A DNA stretch of 64,000 bases, taken from Anadara kagoshimensis (Eukaryota > Mollusca > Bivalvia > Arcoida > Arcidae). The first letter of the stretch is position 1; each line of letters begins with the position of its first letter. A program made the translations under genes and the position numbers. Below, piece after piece: positions 38,004 to 50,542 of the stretch. Where the stretch lies: contig CM037874.1 in NCBI GenBank assembly GCA_021292105.1, positions 54,046,540 to 54,110,539 on the forward strand, written 5' to 3'. Under the pieces are notes generated by a model that had not been told where the DNA came from, did no database searches, and saw nothing but the letters and a program-made list of their open reading frames with translations.

Positions 38004-38442
38004 TACAGTACAGACCTGTCCAAAGTTTAACACTAAGCTAACGAAAAGAAACTGAAGCTCGGTTGCTAAGTGGCAGACATATGGATAGCTAGTCATCAAA
38101 GAGCTGCCGAGATATAGGAACCAAATGCCAAAAAACTGTTAAGATATACAGTACAGGCCTGTCGAAAGTTTAACACTAAGCTAACGAAAAATTCAAACCT
38201 CACCTGCCAAATGAATGAGATATGGAAAGCTAGGGGCCAAAAATTACCAAGAGATAGATAACATCTGCTGAGATATACCTAACGAGGGACTGAGATGAGC
38301 TACCGACCGATTCGGCACTAGTTTGTCAGTTTAGTGTTAAACTTTCGACAGGCCTGTACTGTAACTAACGATGGACCAGGATGAACTGCCCATTCGACAC
38401 TAACTTCGTGTTAAACTTTCGACAGGCCTGTACTGTATATGA
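38004..38442. mobile_element. MITE family D, doubled (nested or tandem)
   Basis: Left ends at 38004 and 38149 (TACAGTACAGGCCTGTCGAA, AGTTTAACACTAAGCTAACG). Right ends at about 38325-38362 and 38405-38440 (TTAAACTTTCGACAGGCCTG, TACTGTA). Terminal repeats are about 35 bp. Confidence 0.8.
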
Positions 38443-38794
38443 CTAGAGAACAGAGCATCTGATACCACTCAATACTTGAATAATGTTTTGCGCATTTTCT
38501 GCCAATGGAATCTAAAATTCGAATATTACAGAATATCAAACAGTATAAAACGTATAATATTAATTTATATTTTCAAAAAAAAATTCGAATGCTGTTTAGT
38601 ATATATTGAGTTAATTTGTCTTGATATTTAAAGAAACAAAGCAGTTCTGAAAGGTAATTACATTAGATATGTTTGGCAGAAAGCTATATACAATGATTGG
38701 TAATGTTGATTAACGTCACATTAGCAATTTTTCAGCTATTTTCGACGATAACTATTTTTATGAATCTCTATGGATTATTCTATGAATAAGTTCG

Positions 38795-39050
38795 TGTATG
38801 CATTTGAAGTGCGAGTGTGTTGTATGGTCTGCCTAGTACCAGCGCGCATTCAAGGCGACTTTAAGGTGCTAGCTAACCGGGTCAGTACGTCACAGACAAA
38901 CATACCACTCCCCCAGTCACATTATACTGATACCGATAAGGAAAATTCACTTTCCCACAATTAGTCTGAGCGGGACTGGAGCCCATGGCGGTAAGAGACC
39001 CTGGATTTGTAGACTGACGTCTTATCCATTAGACCACCGCGGCCTCCTGT
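38795..39050 (-). mobile_element. tRNA-derived SINE, family A, second copy
   Basis: On the - strand the head is GGCCGCGGTGGTCTAATGGA followed by a B-box-like GGGCTCCAGTCCCGC and AAAGTGAATTTTCC. The 3' part is truncated compared with 3577-3950. Confidence 0.78.
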
Positions 39051-39118
39051 GTACTAGAACAATTTCATCCTCAAATATTCCCTATTTAGCAGACGATATT
39101 AAAAGACAACTCATATTC

Positions 39119-39137
39119 TTTTTTTTTTTTTTTTTTT
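39119..39137. repeat. Poly-T run
   Basis: About 19 T residues. It could be the A tail of an inserted - strand retroposon, but none is recognised beside it. Confidence 0.7.
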
Positions 39138-39197
39138 GAAACATACTTTGAAAATTGATGATGCTAAACTTTTTGTAGGAGGAATTTGCTAGTATTA

Positions 39198-39263
39198 TTG
39201 TCATATTATAATTTTTTGAATATTTCACTCAGGAAATTTAAAAAAAATTATAATATGACATTA
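39198..39263. repeat. Inverted repeat
   Basis: TGTCATATTATAATTTTTT and AAAAAATTATAATATGACA form a near-perfect 19 bp stem with a loop of about 27 bp. Confidence 0.8.
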
Positions 39264-39479
39264 TTATAATCTGATATTAAATGAGAATTTAAATTTTGAA
39301 AATGAAAATCATAAAATCAAAATGCCAAGAATAATTATTGATATTTGTTACATGTTTTATATATTGTATTCAAGATCCAAGTATCTTGAAAAAAAATAAA
39401 GTGTTTTTTTTTTATTTCACGTGTTTGTTTATATTGTTATTAATACAGAAAATTACAAATGAATAATATATATTAATCA

Positions 39480-39545
39480 TAAAAAACCAATGCCCAAATC
39501 ACAATCCCAATGGTAAGTTAAAACTTTGAAAACTGACAAAGTAAC
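39480..39545 (-). mobile_element. Penelope-like tail terminus at left edge of the satellite
   Basis: AACCAATGCCCAAATCACAATCC followed by AGTTAAAACTTTGAAAACTG is the reversed terminal part of the tail. This anchors the array inside one tail copy. Confidence 0.75.
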
Positions 39546-42500
39546 TTTCACAAGAAATTAAAACTGTCCGCCAAGGAAATGAGGCCTGGTGCTTCGAAAG
39601 GAAAAATTGAAACTGACAAATTAAGTTCAACACGAGAACTTTCACAAGAGAACTGTCCACCAAGGAAGTGAGGTCAGGTACTTCGAAAGGAAAAATTGAA
39701 ACTGACAAATTAAGTTAAACACGAGAACTTCCACAAGAGAACTGTCCACCAAGGAAATGAGGCCTTGTGCTTCGAAAGAGAAAAATTGAATTTGGCACGT
39801 GAACTGTCCACCAAGGAAGTGAGGCCAGGTACTTCGAAAGGAAAAATTGAAACTGACAAATTAAGTTCAACACGTGAACTTCCACAAGAGAACTGTCCAC
39901 CAAGGAAATGAGGCCAGGTGCTTCGAAAGGAAAAATTGAAACTGACAAATTAAGTTCAACACGCGAACTTTCACAAAAGAACTGTCCACCAAGGAAGTGA
40001 GGACAGGTACTTCGAAAGGAAAAATTGAAACTGACAAATTAAGTTCAACACGAGAACTTTCACAAGAGAACTGTCCACCAAGGAAATGAGGCCAGGTGCT
40101 TCGAAAGGAAAAATTGAAACTGACAAATTAAGTTAAACACGTGGACTTTCACAAGAGAACTGTCCACCAAGGAAATGAGGCGAGGTCCTTCGAAAGGAAA
40201 AATTGAAACTGACAAATTAAGTTCAACACGAGAACTTTCACAAGAGAACTGTCCACCAAGGAAGTGAGGCCAGGTACTTCGAAAGGAAAAATTGAAACTG
40301 ACAAATTAAGTTCAACACGCGAACTTTCACAAGAGAACTGTCCACCAAGGAAGTGAGGCCAGGTACTTCGAAAGGAAAAATTGAAACTGACAAATTAAGT
40401 TCAACACGAGAACTTTCACAAGAGAACTGTCCACCAAGGAAATGAGGCCTTGTGCTTCGAAAGAGAAAAATTAAATTTGGCACGTGAACTGTCCACCGAG
40501 GAAATGATGCCTGGTGCTTCGGAAGAGAAAAATTGAAACTGACAAATTAAGTTAAACACGTGAACTTCCACAAGAGAACTGTCCACCAAGGAAATGAGGC
40601 CAGGTGCTTCGAAAGGAAAAATTGAAACTGACAAATTAAGTTCAACACGCGAACTTTCACAAGAGAACTGTCCACCAAGGAAGTGAGGACAGGTACTTCG
40701 AAAGGAAAAATTGAAACTGACAAATTAACTTCAACACGAGAACTTTCACAAGAGAACTGTCCACCAAGGAAATGAGGCCAGGTGCTTCGAAAGGAAAAAT
40801 TGAAACTGACAAATTAAGTTAAACACGTGGACTTTCACAAGAGAACTGTCCACCAAGGAAATGAAGCGAGGTCCTTCGAAAGGAAAAATTGAAACTGACA
40901 AATTAAGTTCAACACGAGAACTTTCACAAGAGAACTGTCCACCAAGGAAGTGAGGCCAGGTACTTCGAAAGGACAAATTGAAACTGACAAATTAAGTTCA
41001 ACACGCGAACTTTCACAAGAGAACTGTCCACCAAGGAAATAAGGCCAGGTACTTCGAAAGGAAAAATTGAAACTGACAAATTAAGTTAAACACGTGAACT
41101 TCCACAAGAGAACTGTCCACCAAGGAAATGAGGCCTTGTGCTTCGAAAGAGAAAAATTGAATTTGGCACGTGAACTGTCCACCGAGGAAATGATGCCTGG
41201 TGCTTCGGAAGAGAAAAATTGAAAATGACAAATTAAGTTAAACACGTGAACTTCCACAAGAGAACTGTCCACCAACGAAATGAGGCCTGCTGCTTCGAAA
41301 GAGAAAAATTGAGACTGACACGCGAACTTCCACAAGAGAACTGTCCACCAAGGAAATGAGGCCAGGTGCTTCGAAAGAGAAAAATTTAAACTGACAAATT
41401 AAGTCAAACACGTGAACTTCCACAAGAGAACTACTGTACACCAAGGAAATGAGGCCTGGTGCTTCGAAAGAGAAAAATTGAAACTGGCAAATTAAGATAT
41501 ACACGTGAACTTTCACAAGAGAACTGTCCACCAAGGAAGTGAGGCCTGGTGCTTCGAAAGAAAAAAATTGAAACTGGCAATTTAAGTTAAACACGTGAAT
41601 TTTCACAAGAGAACTGTCCACCAAGGAAATGAGGCCTGGTGCTTCAAAAGAGAAAAATTGAAACTGACAAATTGAGTCAGACACGCGAACTTTCACAAGG
41701 GAACTGCCCACCAAGGAAATGAGGCCAGGTGCTTTGAAAGAAAAAAATTGAAACTCACTTATTAAGTTAAACACGTGAACTTTCACAAGAGAACTGTCCA
41801 CCAAGGAAATGAGGCCAGGTGCTTCGAACGAGAAAAATTGAAACTGACAAATTAAGTTAAACACGTGAACTTCCACAAGAGAACTGTCCACCAAAGAAAT
41901 GAGGCCTGGTGCTTCGAAAGAGAAAAATTGAAACTGGCAAATTAAGTTAAACACGTGAACTTTCACAAGAGAACTGTCCATCAAGGAAATGAGGCCTGGT
42001 GCTTTGGAAGATAAAAATTGAAACTGACAAATTAAGTTAAACACGCGAACTTTCACAAGAGAACAATCCACCAAGGAAATAAGACCAGGTGCTTCGAAAG
42101 AGAAAATTGAAACTGACAAATTAAATTAAACACGTGAACTTTCACAAGAGAACTGTCCACCAAGGAAATGAGGCCTGGTGCTTTGGAAGATAAAAATTGA
42201 AACTGACAAATTAAGGTAAACACGCGAACTTTCACAAGAGAACAATCCACCAAGGAAATAAGACCAGGTGCTTCGAAAGAGAAAAATTGAAACTGACAAA
42301 TTAGATTAAACACGTGAACTTTCACAAGAAAACAATCCACCAGGGAAATAAGGCCAGGTGCTTCGAAAGAGAAATATTGAAACTGGCAAATTAAGTTAAA
42401 CACCCACCAAGGAAATGAGGCCAGGTGCTTTAAAAGAGAAAAACACGCGAACTTTCACAAGGGAACTGCCCACCAAGGAAATGAGGCCAGGTGCTTTGAA

Positions 42501-45500
42501 AGAAAAAAATTGAAACTCACTTATTAAGTTAAACACGTGAACTTTCACAAGAAACTGTCCACCAAGGAAATGAGGCCAGGTGCTTCGAACGAGAAAAATT
42601 GAAACTGACAAATTAAGTTAAACACGTGAACTTCCACAAGAGAACTGTCCACCAAAGAAATGAGGCCTGGTGCTTCGAAAGAGAAAAATTGAAACTGGCA
42701 AATTAAGTTAAACACGTGAACTTTCACAAGAGAACTGTCCACCAAGGAAATGAGGCCTGGTGCTTCGGAAGATAAAAATTGAAACTGACAAATTAAGGTA
42801 AACACGCGAACTTTCACAAGAGAACAATCCACCAAGGAAATAAGACCAGGTGCTTCGAAAGAGAAAAATTGAAACTGACAAATTAAATTAAACACGTGGA
42901 CTTTCACAAGAGAACTGTCCACCAAGGAAATGAAGCGAGGTCCTTCGAAAGGAAAAATTGAAACTGACAAATTAAGTTCAACACGAGAACTTTCACAAGA
43001 GAACTGTCCACCAAGTAAGTGAGGCCAGGTACTTCGAAAGGACAAATTGAAACTGACAAATTAAGTTCAACACGCGAACTTTCACAAGAGAACTGTCCAC
43101 CAAGGAAATAAGGCCAGGTACTTCGAAAGGAAAAATTGAAACTGACAAATTAAGTTAAACACGTGAACTTCCACAAGAGAACTGTCCACCAAGAAAATGA
43201 GGCCTTGTGCTTCGAAAGAGAAAAATTGAATTTGGCACGTGAACTGTCCACCGAGGAAATGATGCCTGGTGCTTCGGAAGAGAAAAATTGAAAATGACAA
43301 ATTAAGTTAAACACGTGAACTTCCACAAGAGAACTGTCCACCAACGAAATGAGGTCTGCTGCTTCGAAAGAGAAAAATTGAGACTGACACGTGAACTTCC
43401 ACAAGAGAACTGTCCACCAAGGAAATGAGGCCAGGTGCTTCGAAAGAGAAAAATTTAAACTGACAAATTAAGTCAAACACGTGAACTTCCACAAGAGAAC
43501 TACTGTACACCAAGGAAATGAGGCCTGGTGCTTCGAAAGAGAAAAATTGAAACTGGCAAATTAAGATATACACGTGAACTTTCACAAGAGAACTGTCCAC
43601 CAAGGAAGTGAGGCCTGGTGCTTCGAAAGAAAAAAATTGAAACTGGCAATTTAAGTTAAACACGTGAATTTTCACAAGAGAACTGTCCACCAAGGAAATG
43701 AGGCCTGGTGCTTCAAAAGGAAAAATTGAAACTGACAAATTAAGTTCAACACGCGAACTTTCACAAGAGAACTGTCCACCAAGGAAGTGAGGACAGGTAC
43801 TTCGAAAGGAAAAATTGAAACTGACAAATTAACTTCAACACGAGAACTTTCACAAGAGAACTGTCCACCAAGGAAATGAGGCCAGGTGCTTCGAAAGGAA
43901 AAATTGAAACTGACAAATTAAATTAAACACGTGGACTTTCACAAGAGAACTGTCCACCAAGGAAATGAAGCGAGGTCCTTCGAAAGGAAAAATTGAAACT
44001 GACAAATTAAGTTCAACACGAGAACTTTCACAAGAGAACTGTCCACCAAGGAAGTGAGGCCAGGTACTTTGAAAGGACAAATTGAAACTGACAAATTAAG
44101 TTCAACACGCGAACTTTCACAAGAGAACTGTCCACCAAGGAAATAAGGCCAGGTACTTCGAAAGGAAAAATTGAAACTGACAAATTAAGTTAAACACGTG
44201 AACTTCCACAAGAGAACTGTCCACCAAGGAAATGAGGCCTTGTGCTTCGAAAGAGAAAAATTGAATTTGGCACGTGAACTGTCCACCGAGGAAATGATGC
44301 CTGGTGCTTCGGAAGAGAAAAATTGAAAATGACAAATTAAGTTAAACACGTGAACTTCCACAAGAGAACTGTCCACCAACGAAATGAGGCCTGCTGCTTC
44401 GAAAGAGAAAAATTGAGACTGACACGTGAACTTCCACAAGAGAACTGTCCACCAAGGAAATGAGGCCAGGTGCTTCGAAAGAGAAAAATTTAAACTGACA
44501 AATTAAGTCAAACACGTGAACTTCCACAAGAGAACTACTGTACACCAAGGAAATGAGGCCTGGTGCTTCGAAAGAGAAAATTGAAACTGGCAAATTAAGA
44601 TATACACGTGAACTTTCACAAGAGAACTGTCCACCAAGGAAGTGAGGCCTGGTGCTTCGAAAGAAAAAAATTGAAACTGGCAATTTAAGTTAAACACGTG
44701 AATTTTCACAAGAGAACTGTCCACCAAGGAAATGAGGCCTGGTGCTTCAAAGAGAAAAATTGAAACTGACAAATTGAGTCAGACACGCGAACTTTCACAA
44801 GGGAACTGCCCACCAAGGAAATGAGGCCAGGTGCTTTGAAAGAAAAAAATTGAAACTCACTTATTAAGTTAAACACGTGAACTTTCACAAGAGAACTGTC
44901 CACCAAGGAAATGAGGCCAGGTGCTTCGAACGAGAAAAATTGAAACTGACAAATTAAGTTAAACACGTGAACTTCCACAAGAGAACTGTCCACCAAAGAA
45001 ATGAGGCCTGGTGCTTCGAAAGAGAAAAATTGAAACTGGCAAATTAAGTTAAACACGTGAACTTTCACAAGAGAACTGTCCATCAAGGAAATGAGGCCTG
45101 GTGCTTTGGAAGATAAAAATTGAAACTGACAAATTAAGTTAAACACGCGAACTTTCACAAGAGAACAATCCACCAAGGAAATAAGACCAGGTGCTTCGAA
45201 AGAGAAAAATTGAAACTGACAAATTAAATTAAACACGTGAACTTTCACAAGAGAACTGTCCACCAAGGAAATGAGGCCTGGTGCTTTGGAAGATAAAAAT
45301 TGAAACTGACAAATTAAGGTAAACACGCGAACTTTCACAAGAGAACAATCCACCAAGGAAATAAGACCAGGTGCTTCGAAAGAGAAAAATTGAAACTGAC
45401 AAATTAGATTAAACACGTGAACTTTCACAAGAAAACAATCCACCAGGGAAATAAGGCCAGGTGCTTCGAAAGAGAAATATTGAAACTGGCAAATTAAGTT

Positions 45501-47290
45501 AAACACCCACCAAGGAAATGAGGCCAGGTGCTTTAAAAGAGAAAAACACGCGAACTTTCACAAGGGAACTGCCCACCAAGGAAATGAGGCCAGGTGCTTT
45601 GAAAGAAAAAAATTGAAACTCACTTATTAAGTTAAACACGTGAACTTTCACAAGAGAACTGTCCACCAAGGAAATGAGGCCAGGTGCTTCGAACGAGAAA
45701 AATTGAAACTGACAAATTAAGTTAAACACGTGAACTTCCACAAGAGAACTGTCCACCAAAGAAATGAGGCCTGGTGCTTCGAAAGAGAAAAATTGAAACT
45801 GGCAAATTAAGTTAAACACGTGAACTTTCACAAGAGAACTGTCCACCAAGGAAATGAGGCCTGGTGCTTTGGAAGATAAAAATTGAAACTGACAAATTAA
45901 GTTAAACACGCGAACTTTCACAAGAGAACAATCCACCAAGGAAATAAGACCAGGTGCTTCGAAAGAGAAAAATTGAAACTGACAAATTAAATTAAACACG
46001 TGAACTTTCACAAGAGAACTGTCCACCAAGGAAATGAGGCCTGGTGCTTTGGAAGATAAAAATTGAAACTGACAAATTAAGGTAAACACGCGAACTTTCA
46101 CAAGAGAACAATCCACCAAGGAAATAAGACCAGGTGCTTCGAAAGAGAAAAATTGAAACTGACAAATTAAATTAAACACGTGAACTTTCACAAGAAAACA
46201 ATCCACCAGGGAAGTAAGGCCAGGTGCTTCGAAAGAGAAATATTGAAACTGGCAAATTAAGTTAAACACCCACCAAGGAAATGAGGCCAGGTGCTTTGAA
46301 AGAGAAAAATTGAAACTGACAAATTAAGTTAAACACGCGAACTTTCACAAGAGAACAATCCACCAAGGAAATAAGACCAGGTGCTTCGAAAGAGAAAAAT
46401 TGAAACTGACAAATTAAATTAAACACGTGAACTTTCACAAGAAAACAATCCACCAGGGAAATAAGGCCAGGTGCTTCGAAAGAGAAAAATTGAAACTGGC
46501 AAATTAAGTTAAACACCCACCAAGGAAATGAGGCCAGGTGCTTCGAAAGAGAAAAATTGAAACTGGCAAATTAAGTTAAACACCCACCAAGGAAATGAGG
46601 CCAGGTGCTTCGAAAGAGAAAAATTGAAACTGGCAAATTAAGTTAAACACGTGAACTTTCACAAGAAAACTGTCCACCAAGGAAGTGAGGCCAGGTGCTT
46701 CGAACGAGAAAAATTGAAACTGACAAATTAAGTTAAACACGTGAACTTCCACAAGAGAACAATCCACCAAGGAAATGAGGCCAGGTGCTTCGAAAGAGAA
46801 AAATTGAAACTGGCAAATTAAGTTAAACACGTGAACTTTCACAAGCGAACTGTCCACCAAGGAAATGAGGCCTGGTGCTTTGGAAGAGAAAAATTGAAAA
46901 TGACAAATTAAGTTAAACACGGGAACTTCCACAAGGGAACTGTCCACCAAAGAAATGAGGCCAGGTGCTTCGAAAGAGAAAAATTGAAACTGACAAATTA
47001 AGTTAAACACGTGAACTTTCAAAGAGAACTGTCCACCAAAGAAATGAGGCCAGGTGCTTCGAAAGAGAAAAATTTGAATCTGGCGAATTAAGTTAAACAC
47101 GTTTATTTTCATTATGGAAGTGAGACCGGGTGCTTCGAAAGAGAAAACTTTGAAACTCGCGAATTAAGTTAAATATGTGTATATGAGGCTTGGAGCGTCG
47201 AAAGAGTAAATTTTGAAATTTGCACGTGTATAATCACCATGCAAGTAAGATTAGGTGCTTCAGAAGAGTACGTATCTCCTATTTAGCTAC
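39490..47290 (-). repeat. Satellite array of 88-90 bp monomers derived from the Penelope-like 3' tail
   Basis: Roughly 85 monomers by length. Consensus blocks on the + strand: GAAACTGACAAATTAAGTTA, AACACGTGAACTTTCACAAG, AGAACTGTCCACCAAGGAAA, TGAGGCCAGGTGCTTCGAAA, GAGAAAAATT. All but the 16-base AGAACTGTCC part align to the reversed 3' tail of the Penelope-like element (GGAACTGACAAGTTAGGTTA, ACACGTGAACTTCCACCAGG, AAGTGAGGCCGGGTGCTCCG). The array is bracketed by ordinary - strand tail: the end motif at 39485-39540 and the TAGCTAC-type part at 47280-47340. Short variants with about 30 bp missing (for example near 41165) and deletion junctions AAACACCCACCAAGG (42401, 45506, 46268, 46515, 46583) are visible. 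The left part uses 89 bp units, the right part 90 bp units. Confidence 0.92.
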
Positions 47291-47345
47291 TAGTAGCTAC
47301 ATCCGCAACGTGCTAAACTGCACAGTCACGATATAAAAATTTTCC
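47195..47345 (-). mobile_element. Penelope-like tail inner part at right edge of the satellite
   Basis: AGGTGCTTCAGAAGAGTACG, CTCCTATTTAGCTACTAGTA and GCTACATCCGCAACGTG are the reversed inner tail (CTCCTGTTTAGCTAGCTACA and CCCGCCACGTG). Together with the left edge this shows that the array expanded inside a tail. Confidence 0.75.
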
Positions 47346-47667
47346 TATGCAGTAGTTGTCAAGCATCCATGCAAGTACAATAAATCGGTTGTTGCTCCCA
47401 GTACCATGTAAATTATATTAACCTACTTGTTTTTTTAATTTTTTGTTACTCTGTAATTTGGTTCTGGAAATTATTTCGAGCAAACTTTAAAAAAATTAAT
47501 CTAAAATATATTTAATTATCTATTTTCTATCCGTTATTACCCACCAGTCGCTTGTAATTGTACCTAGGAAGCAATTTACATCCTGGGATAATAAATCCAA
47601 GAAAATGAGCTAACGATTACATAATATTTTATATAGGTTAGACAGTATACTTGGCAGTTTAAGAAAG

Positions 47668-48056
47668 AGCTACAGGGCAGACCTGCCGAAAGTTTAACAC
47701 CCAGCTAACGAAAAAGAGTCGAAGATTGGCTGTCTAACAGTCGAGATATGGAAAGCTATTGACCCAAAAGACAGTTAACAGCTGTGGAAATCCTGTCGCT
47801 AATGTAATTATCAAGGGGCCGAAATGATGTGCAAAATATGTACCAATTTATTAGCTTAGTGTTAAACTTTCGACAGGCCTGTACTGTAAAGAATAGGCTC
47901 TAAATTCGGCTGCCGGGTGACCGCGTTATATGTATAGCTACTGTCCAAAACTGTCGAGAGAAAGATAAAAGCTGTCGAGAAAACATTCGAACTGAGCTGA
48001 TGATTCGGTACAAATCGACAGTTTAGTGTCAAACTTCAGACAGGTCTGTACTGTTC
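47668..48056. mobile_element. MITE family D, doubled
   Basis: Left end ACAGGGCAGACCTGCCGAAA. Right ends at 47860-47890 and 48020-48055 (TTCGACAGGCCTGTACTGTA and TTCAGACAGGTCTGTACTGT). Confidence 0.78.
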
Positions 48057-48129
48057 GTGTTTCGACGATGTATTATACTTTATTTCAATCTACATTCATA
48101 AATTTGTGTAGCAACAAGTATGAACATAT

Positions 48130-48420
48130 AAAACAACCTGGTACTAATTTAAGCCAAGGCTTGTCAATGCCCTCAAAATGTTTTATGGCTGTCACCACAA
48201 TATTGTTGATAAGTTTGATGCCTCTGTGTCCAGAATAACCCTGGATATCATGGTTCCCTGTTCCTTTCACACAATTTTATTGCACACGTGGCGGGTGTAG
48301 CTAGCTAAACAGGATGTGCTTACCCTTCCGGAGAACCCGGCCTTTCTTCCCTGGTGGAAGTTCAAGTGTCTAACCTAACTTGTCAGTTCCAATGTTTTTG
48401 TTTTGCTTCTGAATTGTGGT
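48130..48420 (+). mobile_element. Penelope-like polymerase end plus tail
   Basis: AAGCCAAGGCTTGTCAATGC, GTTGATAAGTTTGATGCCTC, CACGTGGCGGGTGTAGCTAG, to GCTTCTGAATTGTGGTGG. The terminal motif is lost. Confidence 0.88.
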
Positions 48421-48516
48421 GGTCAACCAAATTGGAAACCATAAACACCTCTTAAAACAATTGTACATAGTACCTAAAACGTGCTTGTACCAAATGTCGA
48501 AGTCATAACTATCAGG

Positions 48517-48518
<2 letters not shown>

Positions 48519-48598
<80 letters not shown>
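48519..48598. repeat. (CA)n-(GA)n compound microsatellite
   Basis: About 15 CA units then about 23 GA units with one interruption. Confidence 0.97.
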
Positions 48599-48599
<1 letters not shown>

Positions 48600-48603
<4 letters not shown>

Positions 48604-49724
48604 GATCTTGAACCGCCATGGGTATGAGATCCGTTTGTCTGAACAAGTGTTGCCAACACGATCTAAAAAGAGGCCTCTTGTCGTGTTTGGGATTTTTTAT
48701 TAAGTCGATTTCGCAAATATAGCATTAAAGGTTCCATTTTCCAGTTGCAAAAATGATACAAAATGTCATTTCTTGACTTATACACGTGAGGGAGACTTTT
48801 CTATGAAAACGTTGTTCATTTCACCGCGATATGGCGTCATGAAGCCAAGCTTCTAAAGATTTATTATCAATTTCATGTATACATTCATTTGAAGGTGAAA
48901 ACTTTGTGTAAAATAAAGAAAAATTATAAAGTTAAGCTAATTATGTAATTTATAATTTATGTTAAAGACTCGGAATTTGCCCTTGTAACGGGCACTTCCT
49001 GTAGCGTTTTTCACGGTTTCCTCTAGAACTTGGACAACGATTTTTCTGCACAAGCGTGTGGACAAAATGATCCAGAAGAATATTTGTCGATCCAGTATTA
49101 TTTTGTCAACATGAATGTTCAAATAATCGACCTCTCAAAAATAGTTGTGGAATACATTTTTCAACATGGTTAAAGGGAAACTACTTCATGCAAACATTGT
49201 TCAGTTGACCTCAAAATGCTCAATTGTAGCGTTATATACCACTTTTTAATGTACATGTATTTTATGTTTAAATTAAAAAAAGTGGTATATGACAAGTGTA
49301 TAATGGTAAAACACAGCTTGATTATGACAGAAATGGCTTCGTAACCAAATAACATGTATCTAGTTGGAGCCAGTGATAGCAGATTGGTTTCAGTCGCCAA
49401 AAAAAGGCAAATGGTGTTTATTTGATATTTTGTATCAAATGGGAGACACAGTCGTATTATGACGTCATGATGGTGACGTCACATACGATGCAGGTACTTT
49501 TGCTAATTAGACAACTATCTGCAACAAAATAGCGTTGCTTCACGTAGTTAGTAGCTTGTTTAAAATGAGTCATCATTATACGATATGAATGAATGAGTGA
49601 AAAACATAACGTACATTTTTAAAAATGGAGAAACAAAAGAAAGTTTTTAACTTGTTCTACATATCTCTTCCACTCGCAAAAAATAAAAAAGTAAACACAC
49701 GCGGATCTACTACAGTGTAAACCA
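48600..49724. other. No gene recognised
   Basis: Apart from the inverted repeat at 49232 nothing stands out. Also blank: 36241-36687, 37146-37464, 37637-38003, 38443-38794, 47346-47667, 49986-50542, 50649-51426 and 51773-52327. Confidence 0.5.
49232..49294. repeat. Inverted repeat
   Basis: ATATACCACTTTTTAAT and ATTAAAAAAAGTGGTATAT pair across about 25 bp. A weaker relative is at 52225-52290. Confidence 0.65.
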
Positions 49725-49985
49725 CTGCGGTAGCTCAGTTTTTAGAGTGCTCGCACTCTAAGTGGGCGGTCGTGGGTTCTATCCCCGGCCGGGTCTGACC
49801 CGGCAAAACTTGAAAGTGGGTAATGACTGTTCTTTCGATAAAGAACCCTGCTGTATAATACCATCAGCGCAATGCACAGGCAAACTTTCTGCACCTTCGC
49901 CTACATGTAGCTGACAACGTCTCGATATTAGTGAAATATTCTTGACTGGGACGTTAAACACCATTACTCAACTGAACTCAACTCT
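49725..49985 (+). mobile_element. tRNA-derived SINE, family B, internally deleted
   Basis: CACTGCGGTAGCTCAGTTTT, CGTGGGTTCTATCCCCGGCC, then a jump from TGTTCTTTCG to ATAAAGAACCC, to GACGTTAAACACCATTACTC. Confidence 0.9.
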
Positions 49986-50542
49986 ACTACATTGTAGAAT
50001 TAATATACTATCTATAGTTTTATTTTATCAAAGTGCATGTAGACGTATTCCTCAGACAAAATCTTAGAAAAATTAAACAAACTCAATGATCAGCACTATT
50101 ATATGGTTTTAATCTAATATCCATATGTTTTTGAACTTAGAAGACATACATAAATTCTTGTAATGTCATTTCCTTGCTTTCTGAGTGATATTAAAGTATA
50201 TATATAACTTTGATGTACGCACGGAGGTTCATGTCAAGGCAAAGTTCTAATCGATAAATAATGGAAAATTGTATGAATTCGGGAATCCATAGCTAACCTG
50301 ATAGAGACGTTAATTTATTTTGGTTTACGAGAGATTTGTAGGCTTATAAATTAGTTATGAGACGATTTGGTTTTTAAGAAATTATAAGAAAAATAATTAG
50401 AAATGACATTGTTTTCTTATTTACTTTGTTGTTCATGAAAAATAAAACAATTGGCCATTTTACACAACGCATCAATGATTATTTGCGTCTTGAAACAAAA
50501 AGCCAAATTATCAAAATATTTCATTTTTTATATTAGGTTATA

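Noticed and set aside
41238-42119. 293-codon minus-strand frame in the satellite as a protein gene
   Set aside because: It is a 30-residue repeat set by the 90 bp unit, breaks wherever the unit is 89 bp, and has no splice or expression signals.
44706-46269. Two minus-strand frames of 266 and 256 codons
   Set aside because: Same satellite frames; near-identical to each other because of block duplication.
39490-47290. CRISPR-like array
   Set aside because: Repeats follow each other without unique spacers, and the DNA is plainly animal.
48474-48659. Minus-strand frame over the (CA)n-(GA)n run
   Set aside because: Low-complexity product of the microsatellite.
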